The position numbers were made by a program, and so were the translations under genes. The notes under the pieces are model-generated. The model was given only the letters and a program-made list of their open reading frames with translations, made no database searches and was not told the origin of the DNA. This document shows positions 56,464 to 64,000 of a stretch of DNA of 64,000 bases, piece after piece (position 1 is the first letter of the stretch; every line of letters begins with the position of its first letter). The stretch is from Candidatus Thiosymbion ectosymbiont of Catanema sp. Cochon2018 (GTDB taxonomy: Bacteria > Pseudomonadota > Gammaproteobacteria > Chromatiales > Chromatiaceae), in NCBI GenBank assembly GCA_011392765.1, contig WYCW01000003.1, forward strand, positions 292,465 through 356,464, in the 5' to 3' direction.

Positions 56464-56550
56464 TTATTCATGCCCGAGGATATCTTTGATGACTATGGAC
56501 AAACCGATAATGAAGACGAGGGCCATGAAAATAACTATGATTTCACCCAT
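56464..56550 (-). CDS. 28-residue single-span membrane protein
   Basis: MGEIIVIFMALVFIIGLSIV, then IKDILGHE: a very hydrophobic first 21 residues and a short charged tail. A strong ggagg lies 6 bp before the ATG. Too small to be found by length alone, but the ribosome-binding site, composition and clean stop support it. Adjacent to the brnT-brnA fusion; could be a type I toxin-like or regulatory peptide. Function unknown. Confidence 0.55.
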   Translation of the reverse strand: MGEIIVIFMALVFIIGLSIVIKDILGHE

Positions 56551-56596
56551 TATAAACCTCCTAATTCGTCGATTTTTCTATAGGCACGACGGTTGA

Positions 56597-56950
56597 TTAT
56601 TCGGAAGCCCACTCCATTTTGAGTCTGCGATGATGTAGCGCACAATCACGGAGATACAAATTGATTAGGCTCTGGTATGGAATACCTGTTTCTTCCGCCA
56701 TGGATCTAAAATAAGCCACTGTATCCCGGTCTAACCTCATGGTTACAGGTTGCCTTAGGTATTTAATGAAAGGATTTTTTCGGCCTTTCATTTTAGAAAA
56801 GCGGTCTTCTTCATCTGAATGGTCAGGGTCGTAAAATTGGATTATGTTCTCGTCATAAAAGACAGTGCGCGCTTCTTCAAAAGATACCCCATGCTTTCCC
56901 TGGTTGGCCTTGTCTTTCTTCTCATCCCACTCGAAACGAAGCTCTTTCAT
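56597..56950 (-). CDS. in-frame brnT-brnA toxin-antitoxin fusion remnant
   Basis: 117 residues. The first about 50 match a BrnT toxin start (FEWDEKKDKANQGKHGVSFEEA, DPDHSDEEDRFSKM), and from about 51 on it is a BrnA antitoxin (GRKNPFIKYLRQPVTMRLD, YLRDCALHHRRLKMEW, a ribbon-helix-helix). A deletion of the BrnT C-terminal half and the BrnA start joins them in frame. The toxin fold is incomplete, so the product may act as a DNA-binding repressor only. Confidence 0.82.
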   Translation of the reverse strand: MKELRFEWDEKKDKANQGKHGVSFEEARTVFYDENIIQFYDPDHSDEEDRFSKMKGRKNPFIKYLRQPVTMRLDRDTVAYFRSMAEETGIPYQSLINLYLRDCALHHRRLKMEWASE

Positions 56951-57019
56951 AATTTTGACAAGTACTATTCCAACCGCTAAAATTCTTACATTATTTTTAC
57001 TTTTGCGAGTCTTCGATCA

Positions 57020-57274
57020 GTGAATACAACCAGACTATCCAGTAAAGGCCAAGTGATTATACCCAAACCACTAAGAACCGCACATCACTGGCAAGCTGGG
57101 CAAGAACTCGTTGTCGTTGATGTAGGTGATGGCGTCTTACTCAAGTCAAAGGCGCCATTCAAAGAAACAGTCATCAGTGATGTAGCCTCCTGTTTGAGTT
57201 ATAAAGGTAAACCTAAGACATTGGATGATATGGAAGCAGCCATAATGCGAGGAATCAAGGGTCAGTATAAATGA
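57020..57274 (+). CDS. vapB: VapB-type antitoxin, AbrB-like
   Basis: 84 residues: LSSKGQVIIPKPLRTAHHW is the swapped-hairpin AbrB domain, with a C-terminal tail that wraps the toxin. GTG start. Overlaps vapC by 4 bp (ATGA). The toxin is now disrupted by an IS630. Confidence 0.88.
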   Translation: MNTTRLSSKGQVIIPKPLRTAHHWQAGQELVVVDVGDGVLLKSKAPFKETVISDVASCLSYKGKPKTLDDMEAAIMRGIKGQYK

Positions 57275-57493
57275 TTGCTGTTGATACCAATATCATCATT
57301 CGCTTTCTTACTCGTGATGATGAGAAGCAATATAAAAAGTCATTTTTAATTTTTAATACTGAGGAGGTGTTTATTTCAGATACGGTGATATTGGAAACCG
57401 AATGGGTTTTGAGATATGCATATGAATTTTCACCTGATGATATTTGTGATGCTTTGGTAAAACTATTTGGGTTGAGCAATGTTCACTTATCTA

Positions 57494-58658
57494 TACTCCC
57501 TATAGGCACAAAATACGAATTTTAAAATAAATTCCTGGAAAGACGTGTAACTTTCTGAGAGATGATATACTAAGTTGGGTTAGAGAGCTTATTGTGTACA
57601 TTGAGGCAGCAATGATAAGAATCGACTTCCGCCCGCAGGATATCAAGAGGATTAAGCAGTTACGCTACGATGACCCTCATCCAAGAGTGAGAAGGAGAAT
57701 GGATGTGCTGTGGCTAAAAAGTCAGGGCCTTTCCCATCAGGAGATCTGTCGGCTTGCCGGTATTGGTAGTAACACCTTATGCAAATACCTCAGGATGTAT
57801 CAAGCGGGTGGGGTGGAAAAACTAATGGAAATTAACTTCTACGCCCCGACGAGTGAGTTGGATGAGCATCGAGCTCGCCTCAAAGCCCATTTTCGCGCGC
57901 ATCCGCCAGCGACGCTCAAGGACGCGATAGCAAGCATAGAGCAGCTGACTGGAATCAAGCGCAGCCCCAGCGCCGTGGGAAAGTTCCTGAAGTCGCTTGG
58001 TATGCGCCCGAGAAAAGTCGGGTCGATCCCGGAAAAAGCGGACTCGGAAGAGCAAGAGAGATTCAAAATCAATGAGTTAGAGCCGCGCCTCGAAGAAGCC
58101 AAGGAAGGCAAGCGCGCTATTTTTTTGTCGATGCTGCCCATTTCGTATTCGGACCTTTTCTCGGTGTACTGTGGTCATTTACACGCCTCTTTGTAAAGGC
58201 GACCGCCGGACGGAGACGTTTTAACGTTCTCGGCGCGCTAAATGCCATCACACATGAACTGGTGTTAATCACGAATGACAGCTATATCAACGCCGAAAGT
58301 GTTTGTGAATTGCTCCGAAAAATCGCATCGGTAACGCATGGAGTAGCGATTACTCTGGTGTTGGATAACGCGCGTTACCAGAGATGCAAAATCGTCACCG
58401 CACTCGCCTTGAAACTCAATATCGAGCTACTTTTTCTGCCACCCTATTCACCGAACTTGAACCTCATCGAGAGAGTATGGAAGTTCGTCAAGAAAGAGGT
58501 TCTCTATTCCAAGCACTATTACGACTTTGGCAGTTTTAAACGTTCAATATCGGCGTGTTTAAATCAAACACACACAACGTACAAGAAGGAGCTTGATTCG
58601 CTCCTCACGCTGAGATTCCAAGTGTTCAAGAAATGCAACATTGTGCCAATATGAAGTA
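57494..58658 (+). mobile_element. IS630-family insertion sequence
   Basis: 1165 bp with inverted ends tactccctataggcacaaa and tacttcatattggcacaat, flanked by the TA duplication (57492-57493, 58659-58660) that is the hallmark of the IS630/Tc1 group. Inserted in vapC. Confidence 0.92.
57612..58654 (+). pseudogene. IS630 transposase, frameshifted at a T-run
   Basis: N-terminal HTH part (MIRIDFRPQDIKRI, LGIGSNTLCKYLRMYQ-like) to RAIFFVDAAHF, where a seven-T run at about 58117 shifts the frame. The second frame continues VLDNARYQ and PYSPNLNLIERVW, giving the DDE triad (FVDAAHF, LVLDNAR, LIERVWK). A programmed slip at the T-run is possible; otherwise inactive. Confidence 0.82.
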
Positions 58659-58895
58659 TAACCCTACTTTCATAGCTCAGGCTATTGAGTGGCATAAACA
58701 AGGGATGGATTTTTCAGATGCCTTACATTTAACCCAATGCCAACAATATGAAAGATTCTACACGTTCGACAAAAAATTCTCATCTCAAGCAAAAAACTTG
58801 ACTAATTGCTCCGTTGTTTTGCCCTAATACCAAGCTCACCATCCGCTAATGACCCAATTTTTGTTCCTATGCAATCATCCGGGATCTGACACTTA

Positions 58896-59039
58896 GAGAC
58901 TGTCTAAAAAGGGATTGTAGGCCGTAGGCTGGGTTGCGGCCAGGGACGGCCAAAACCCAGCAATACTCTCAAAGCTGGGTTTCGTTCCTCAACCCAGCCT
59001 ACCGATTTAAAATCAATGTGTTAGTTTTTAGACAGACTC
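58896..59039. repeat. 144-bp MITE with TTA target duplication, second copy
   Basis: gagactgtctaaaaa ... tttttagacagactc, TTA at 58893-58895 and 59040-59042; same length as 49219-49362. No gene between it and 59235. Confidence 0.88.
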
Positions 59040-59234
59040 TTAATGTCATTGGCACCAATACTGCTCCAAATACAGTCTCCACTTTCTATTCCAAAGCCCG
59101 CTCCAAGCAACCCCCCAACCTTTGCCCCGACGATAGCGCTACCCCAGCCACCGATGGAGCAATTAAACTGCGTTCTCACGCTGGGGCGTGAGAACGAGCA
59201 AAGAATTGGCTATATTCTGCTCGCCCCTAAGTTG

Positions 59235-59777
59235 CTAATACCAACTACTACCAGATCTGTTATTTCCAAACAGATCTCTGGAATTATTTGGATCGATTCG
59301 TTTTCTACGAAGAAAAGCCTCATGGATCCAGCCTTGCACTTCAAATGGGTCATTTGACCAATCATATATTTTTGCAAACCCACAATCAATATTATCCTGA
59401 AGTCTTGGCGGGATAGTGTATCCATTGTACTTTGTGGTATCAGTCATTGGATAGGTTGGAAGAATTATACCAAGTAATCCAGTACGAGAATTTAGTTTAG
59501 TATCTCGAATACTTGAAGATATTTCCCAATCAACATGCTTCCTTTTCCAGGTTTCAGCGCCAACAAGAACAATTGTGACACTGGCGCTCCTGATAAATTC
59601 ATCTCTTATCTTTTGACGGATTGTTTCAGTTTTTAGATTAGGATCAATATCACCATCACCTACTGCTTTTGTTTCCAGAATATCGTAGATGTCTGAAAAA
59701 ATCCTTTCAAACTCTACTTTATACTCCTCGTCATTAGCGTGATGATAGCTAATGAATACATTGTGTCGGTTATTCAT
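59235..59777 (-). CDS. ThsB-like TIR-domain protein (orphan)
   Basis: 180 residues starting MNNRHNVFISYHHANDEEYK; TIR-like (MTH538/DUF1863) fold with IRQKIRDEFIRSASVTIVLVGAETWKRKHVDWEISSSIRD, very close in pattern to ThsB of Thoeris, whose TIR makes a NAD-derived signal on phage infection. The catalytic Glu of TIR NADases may be the Glu in VDWE. No ThsA (SIR2/SLOG or other effector) is next to it. Start at 59777, with aggag 8 bp before it; the longer frame is spurious. It lies 102 bp past leuB. Confidence 0.8.
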   Translation of the reverse strand: MNNRHNVFISYHHANDEEYKVEFERIFSDIYDILETKAVGDGDIDPNLKTETIRQKIRDEFIRSASVTIVLVGAETWKRKHVDWEISSSIRDTKLNSRTGLLGIILPTYPMTDTTKYNGYTIPPRLQDNIDCGFAKIYDWSNDPFEVQGWIHEAFLRRKRIDPNNSRDLFGNNRSGSSWY

Positions 59778-59879
59778 TGTTTCTTCTCCTGTTTGTTTAC
59801 AGCTCATGGGCTGAGATGAGCTTGCGGACCTCAGCCTGTTGGTCATGGATGTCTTGGTCCCACCCAAGCATCTTGAACC

Positions 59880-60959
59880 CTATTTACCCATCGCCACCAC
59901 CACCGCATCACCCATCTCGGACGTGCCGACCTGGCGCATTCCTTCAGACAGGATGTCGGCGGTGCGCAGACCCTGGTCCAGGACGGTGGAGACCGCAGTC
60001 TCGATGCGTTCGGCGGCAACCGGCTCGCCCAGGGAGTAGCGCAGCATCATGGCGACCGAGAGGATGGTGGCCAGGGGGTTGGCGATGTCTTGACCGGCGA
60101 TGTCCGGGGCCGAGCCGTGGACGGGTTCGTACATGCCTTTCCCGGTTGCACTGAGGGAGGCGGACGGCAGCATACCGATGGAGCCGGTGAGCATGGCCGC
60201 GGCGTCGGAGAGGATGTCGCCGAACATGTTGGTGGTGACCATGACGTCGAATTGTTTCGGCTCTCTGATCAACTGCATGGCGGCGTTGTCCACATACATG
60301 TGGTCGAGGGTCACGTCCGGGTATTCGGCCCCCACCTCGGTAGCCACTTCCCGCCACAGCTCGGTGCACTCGAGGACATTCGCCTTGTCCACCGAGCAGA
60401 CGCGCCGGTTGCGCTTGCGGGCGATATCGAAGGCCGTTTCACAGATGCGCCGGATCTCCGATTCCTTGTAAACCAGGGTGTTGACGCCCTCACGCGTTCC
60501 GTCCTCGCGGGTGGTCACGCCCCGCGGCTGTCCGAAGTAGATGCCGCCGGTGAGCTCGCGCACGATCAGGATGTCGAGCCCGGCGACCAACTCCGGTTTC
60601 AGGGAGGAGGCAGCGGCCAGTTGGGGATAGAGGATGGCCGGGCGTAGATTGGCGAACAATCCCAGTTGGTCGCGCAGGCCCAGCAGCCCCTTCTCCGGGC
60701 GGATGGCGATGGGCAGCGGTTCCCACTTGGGGCCGCCGACGGCCCCCAACAGGACGGCGTCTGCCTGGCGCGCCAGATCCAGGGTCGCGTCGGGGAGGGG
60801 GACCCCGGTGGCGTCGATGGCCGCCCCGCCGACCGGTGCTTCGTCCAGGGTGATTGCAAGGCCCGCGGTATCGCGGAGGTAGGTGAGTACCTTGACCGCC
60901 TCGGCGACGATCTCCGGCCCGATGCCGTCTCCCGGCAGGATGAGGATGCGCTTAGTCAC
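59880..60959 (-). CDS. leuB: 3-isopropylmalate dehydrogenase
   Basis: 359 residues. [11 protein letters not shown] at the N-terminus, [14 protein letters not shown], the active-site Tyr/Lys region [16 protein letters not shown] and the NAD motif [20 protein letters not shown]. It oxidises 3-isopropylmalate in leucine synthesis. The GTG at 60959, preceded by ggaga, is the likely start. In the leuC-leuD-leuB order but separated from leuD by a membrane-protein gene and repeats. Confidence 0.96.
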   Translation of the reverse strand: MTKRILILPGDGIGPEIVAEAVKVLTYLRDTAGLAITLDEAPVGGAAIDATGVPLPDATLDLARQADAVLLGAVGGPKWEPLPIAIRPEKGLLGLRDQLGLFANLRPAILYPQLAAASSLKPELVAGLDILIVRELTGGIYFGQPRGVTTREDGTREGVNTLVYKESEIRRICETAFDIARKRNRRVCSVDKANVLECTELWREVATEVGAEYPDVTLDHMYVDNAAMQLIREPKQFDVMVTTNMFGDILSDAAAMLTGSIGMLPSASLSATGKGMYEPVHGSAPDIAGQDIANPLATILSVAMMLRYSLGEPVAAERIETAVSTVLDQGLRTADILSEGMRQVGTSEMGDAVVVAMGK

Positions 60960-61017
60960 TGTGCGTTCTCCGGTATGGCGCCACGAGCCAGAGCGTGTTG
61001 ACATTTGAAAAGGAGTG

Positions 61018-61119
61018 AAGGGCACCTTGAAAAATAGGTGCTTTCACCAATCAGGTGAACCTAAGTCCTTAGATTTAAATGCATGCCGTTGACGAAAATC
61101 GTATTTTTCAAAGTGCCCT
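61018..61119. repeat. MITE copy between leuB and its upstream gene
   Basis: aagggcaccttgaaaaatag ... gtatttttcaaagtgccct, inverted orientation relative to 29356. Beyond it an acaggattcacaggat...atcctgttaatcttgt inverted repeat (61150-61240). Confidence 0.8.
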
Positions 61120-61374
61120 GAACCCTGATCTCCGGGCTTGCCTCTTAATAGTACAGGATTCACAGGATTTCCAGGATTAACAGGATGTTATAATTGTTAT
61201 TTAGAAAAATAATCCTGTTATTCCTGTTAATCTTGTCCTATTAGCGATTGGCACTCCGATTATGTCAACAGCCCCTAGTACAGATGCTCTCAACCACCGA
61301 TAACGTCGCAAATCACTGGTGCCGAACGGAGCGTAGCGTAGTTTGGCATCCGAGTGAATTTTCCTTGTTAGCCT

Positions 61375-61797
61375 TTATTCGTTTGTCGCAGTTTGTATGC
61401 GAAAGAAAGCTCCAGCTAACCCAAGCATTGCTAATCCATTTATAACTAAATTCGGCAGAGATCCCATTGTTGCATACACCCATGCCGAAATGGCACAAGC
61501 GATTATTACTACTGGAGCGGAAACATATTTACTGAACCGTTCTGGCGGATGAGGATTACCCTCATAAACATAGACAGTTAGGCACGTTACAATTACTCCG
61601 AAAAGCGTCAAATAGTACGACGTAGGGATCATAATTTTCTCTAGTTCAATAAAAGAAAACCCGAACCACGCGCCAAGGGCACCATAAATAACGAAAAGAA
61701 CACCTATATAACCAAATCCATTCATTCCTTTTCGAAGTATAATATTGAATAATCTATTATCCTTTTCTTTGAATCCTGCTTTCACCGTATTGTCCAT
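61375..61797 (-). CDS. hypothetical four-helix membrane protein
   Basis: 140 residues with about four membrane helices (YIGVLFVIYGALGAWFGFSF, YLTLFGVIVTCLTVYVY, VVIIACAISAWVYA, LVINGLAMLGLAGAFF) and an A+T-rich reading frame unlike the leu genes around it. No family recognised. It interrupts the leuD-leuB order on the same strand. Confidence 0.6.
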   Translation of the reverse strand: MDNTVKAGFKEKDNRLFNIILRKGMNGFGYIGVLFVIYGALGAWFGFSFIELEKIMIPTSYYLTLFGVIVTCLTVYVYEGNPHPPERFSKYVSAPVVIIACAISAWVYATMGSLPNLVINGLAMLGLAGAFFRIQTATNE

Positions 61798-61959
61798 TGG
61801 AGGCTAACATCGAGCTGATAGGATCTTCCCGGAAAGAGTTATCCGCAAATGAACACAAATCAACGCAAATGAATTGCGACCGATTTGCGTTGATTCGCGT
61901 TCAGTTGCGGACAAAAATAATTCCCAGGTTATCGATACTTCGGTGCCGCTGTACTAGGT
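61798..61959. repeat. hairpin repeat between leuD and membrane-protein gene
   Basis: ccgcaaatgaacacaaatc / gatttgcgttgattcgcg inverted repeat (61847-61910); no gene. Confidence 0.6.
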
Positions 61960-62619
61960 TCACGCTGCTTCCAAGCCGTTCCCAGGGAACAACCAAGGGC
62001 CCAGGGTCCGGCGGCGGTCTTCGTAGGCACGGATCTCATCTATGTGTTCCATCGTCAGCCCGATGTCGTCCAGCCCTTCGAGCAGGCAATGCTTGCGGAA
62101 GGGATCGACCGCGAAGCCGAGCCGTTCCCCGACAGAGAGCTCCAGGATCTGCCGCGGCAGGTCGACGGCGATCCGCAGGGCCTCGGGGCCGTCTGCGACC
62201 GAGAACAGGTACCCGATTTCGACCGGCGGCAGTCGGATGGGGAGGATGCCGTTCTTGAAGCAGTTGTTGTAGAAGATTTCGGCAAAGCTGGGGGCGATGA
62301 GGACCCGAAAGCCGAAATCCGCCAGGGCCCAGGGGGCGTGCTCCCGAGACGACCCGCAGCCGAAGTTCTCGCGCGTCAACAGGATCCGGGCATCCCGGTA
62401 GCGGGGGTCGTTGAGGACGAAATCCGGGTTTCGGGGCCGGTTGCGGTTGTCCTTACCCGGCTCTCCCTGGTCCAGATAGCGCCACTCGTCGAACAGGTTG
62501 GGGCCGAACCCGGTGCGCTGGATGCTTTTCAGGAATTGCTTGGGGATGATGGCATCCGTGTCCACATTGGCCCGGTCCAGGGGGCAGACGATTCCGGTGA
62601 AGTTCTCGAATTTGTCCAT
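61960..62619 (-). CDS. leuD: 3-isopropylmalate dehydratase small subunit
   Basis: 219 residues: [30 protein letters not shown] (swivel domain motif) and [16 protein letters not shown]. With LeuC it isomerises 2- to 3-isopropylmalate. ATG overlaps the leuC stop (ATGA). Confidence 0.96.
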   Translation of the reverse strand: MDKFENFTGIVCPLDRANVDTDAIIPKQFLKSIQRTGFGPNLFDEWRYLDQGEPGKDNRNRPRNPDFVLNDPRYRDARILLTRENFGCGSSREHAPWALADFGFRVLIAPSFAEIFYNNCFKNGILPIRLPPVEIGYLFSVADGPEALRIAVDLPRQILELSVGERLGFAVDPFRKHCLLEGLDDIGLTMEHIDEIRAYEDRRRTLGPWLFPGNGLEAA

Positions 62620-64000
62620 CAGAGCTCCCTCACGTCCAGGAAGTGACCACTGACCGCTGCCGCGGCGGCCATGATGGGGCTGACCAGGTGGGTGCGTCCG
62701 CCCGGCCCCTGGCGGCCCTCGAAATTACGGTTGGAGGTGGACGCGCACCGCTCGCCCGGCTCCAGGCGATCTGCGTTCATGGCCAGGCACATGGAGCAGC
62801 CGGGGTCGCGCCACTCGAAGCCCGCTGCGATAAAAACCTGGTGCAGACCCTCCGCCTCCGCCTGCGCCTTTATTGGGCCCGAGCCGGGCACCACCATGGC
62901 GAGCTTGATGCCGGTGGCCACCCGGCGGCCCGCGACTACCTGCGCCGCTTGTCGCAGGTCCTCGATGCGGGAGTTGGTGCAGGAGCCGATGAAGACCTTG
63001 TCCGGACGGATGTCGGTGATGGCGGTGCCTGGCCTGAGTCCCATGTACTCCAGCGCGCGGCGGGTACTGTCGGCCTTGACCGGATCGGGTTCGTCTCCCG
63101 GATCGGGCACCCGCCCGCCCACCGGCGCTACCATCTCCGGGGAAGTGCCCCAGGTGACCTGCGGCTCGATGGCAGCCGCGTCGATGGGGACCGTCCGATC
63201 AAACTCCGCGCCCTGGTCGCTGACCAGATCGCGCCAGTGGGCAGCAGCGCGCTCGAACTCGGCGCCCTGGGGTGCGAAGGGCCGCTCCCGAACATACTCG
63301 ATGGTCGTCTCGTCGACCGCGATCAGTCCCGCGCGGGCCCCCGCCTCGATGGCCATATTGCAGACGGTCATCCGACCCTCCATAGACAGATCCCGGATGG
63401 TCTCGCCGCCGAACTCGATGACAAAACCGGTAGCGCCCGCGGTGCCGATCCTGCCGATGATGGCCAGCACCAGGTCCTTGGCGGTCACGCCGGACCCGAG
63501 GATACCGTCCACCCGGATCAGCATGGAGTTGGATTTGCGCTGCAGCAGGCACTGGGTTGCCAGGACATGTTCCACTTCGGAGGTGCCGATACCGAAGGCG
63601 AGCGCCCCCAAGGCCCCGTGGGTCGAGGTATGGGAATCGCCGCAGACGATCGTCGTGCCCGGCAGGGTAAAGCCCTGCTCCGGTCCGATCACATGGACGA
63701 TGCCCTGGCGCGGATCGTCCATGCCAAGTTCGGTGATCCCGAAGTCGGCGCAATTCTCGGTCAGGGTTTGAACCTGCAGACGCGCGATGGGGTCTACGAT
63801 CCCCCGCGCCCGGTCCAGCGTCGGGACATTATGGTCCGGGACCGCCAGGTTGGCCGCCGTCCGCCGCGGCTTGCGCCCCGCCAGCCGCAGGCCCTCGAAG
63901 GCCTGTGGCGAGGTGACCTCGTGTACCAACTGGCGATCGATGTACAGCAGGGCGGTGCCGTTGTCGTCGTAGCGGACGATATGCTCGTCCCACAACTTGT
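62619..64000 (-). CDS. leuC: 3-isopropylmalate dehydratase large subunit, 5' end outside the window
   Basis: The visible 460 residues start KLWDEHIV at the window edge; about eight residues are missing. [31 protein letters not shown], and the iron-sulfur cysteines in [13 protein letters not shown] and GCSMCLAMN. The aconitase-type [4Fe-4S] subunit. First of the leu genes seen here; overlaps leuD by 4 bp. Confidence 0.97.
   Translation of the reverse strand, partial: KLWDEHIVRYDDNGTALLYIDRQLVHEVTSPQAFEGLRLAGRKPRRTAANLAVPDHNVPTLDRARGIVDPIARLQVQTLTENCADFGITELGMDDPRQGIVHVIGPEQGFTLPGTTIVCGDSHTSTHGALGALAFGIGTSEVEHVLATQCLLQRKSNSMLIRVDGILGSGVTAKDLVLAIIGRIGTAGATGFVIEFGGETIRDLSMEGRMTVCNMAIEAGARAGLIAVDETTIEYVRERPFAPQGAEFERAAAHWRDLVSDQGAEFDRTVPIDAAAIEPQVTWGTSPEMVAPVGGRVPDPGDEPDPVKADSTRRALEYMGLRPGTAITDIRPDKVFIGSCTNSRIEDLRQAAQVVAGRRVATGIKLAMVVPGSGPIKAQAEAEGLHQVFIAAGFEWRDPGCSMCLAMNADRLEPGERCASTSNRNFEGRQGPGGRTHLVSPIMAAAAAVSGHFLDVREL

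Larger units (their letters stand above)
57271..58827 (+). pseudogene. vapC: VapC-type PIN toxin split by IS630
   Basis: N-terminal part 57271-57493 (VDTNIIIRFLTRDD, ETEWVLRYA) and C-terminal part 58659-58827 (AQAIEWHKQGMDFSDALHL, FYTFDKKF). Removing the IS and one TA restores VHLSNPTFIAQ in frame and a PIN protein of about 130 residues with all acidic residues (Asp5, Glu, Asp, Asp). Confidence 0.92.

Noticed and set aside
61375..61797. leu operon regulator between leuD and leuB
   Set aside because: It is a plain four-helix membrane protein with no DNA-binding domain.

Overview
The window is a chromosome segment from a gammaproteobacterium, probably an autotrophic (perhaps sulfur-oxidising) one. 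The phylum and class rest on gene content and order: lpoA/dolP beside rsmI, lysC-csrA-tRNA-Ser(GCU), ydbH-ynbE-ydbL, lnt, kdsB, frdABCD and leuC-leuD-leuB. Autotrophy rests on a proteobacterial-type phosphoribulokinase (45707-46597). The sulfur-oxidiser guess is inference from the load of insertion sequences, toxin-antitoxin (TA) remnants, Uma2 nucleases and palindromic repeats; no sulfur gene lies in the window.

Layout. 1-2.8 kb: a short-chain dehydrogenase and a PHA-synthase-like hydrolase, each with a terminator. 3.4-6.1 kb: dolP and lpoA divergent from rsmI. 6.2-13.6 kb is an accessory island: a broken IS1595, a tandemly repeated module (beta-flower-like small protein, HEPN-type Rx4H protein, aspartyl-protease pair, decaying parDE, Uma2 nuclease; two long copies and the start of a third), then an XRE-ImmA/IrrE regulator with a large palindromic operator. 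13.9-17.1 kb: frdABCD. 17.5-20.7 kb: TA remnants and a glycosyltransferase between 300-bp inverted repeats. 21-24.8 kb: a thioredoxin-like protein, gnd and zwf. 25-28 kb: a frameshifted IS110 and an OmpA-domain protein. 28.7-32.5 kb: tRNA-Ser, csrA, lysC and a ClC channel. 33-38.5 kb: lnt, a small membrane protein, a frameshifted acyl-CoA ligase and engB. 38.9-45.1 kb: an IS5, rnt and the ydbH-ynbE-ydbL operon. 45.7-54.7 kb: phosphoribulokinase, a PHP phosphatase, a glycosyltransferase fragment, kdsB, yjgN plus an M48 protease, a GH13 phosphorylase and a DUF2934 protein. 54.9-59.8 kb is a second accessory island: IS1 inside an IS481 remnant, a brnT-brnA fusion, a vapBC pair whose toxin is split by an IS630, and an orphan ThsB-like TIR protein. 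59.9-64 kb: leuB, leuD and leuC (5' end outside the window).

Between these genes lie many copies of several short palindromic or MITE-like repeat families, some nested in each other. One family abuts the 3' ends of genes in a fixed orientation and supplies the TAG stop codon of three of them (dolP, the family-2 glycosyltransferase and rnt); another supplies the last codons and stop of lnt. This repeat/gene-end relation, the tandem HEPN/beta-flower module and the orphan TIR gene are the observations most worth following.
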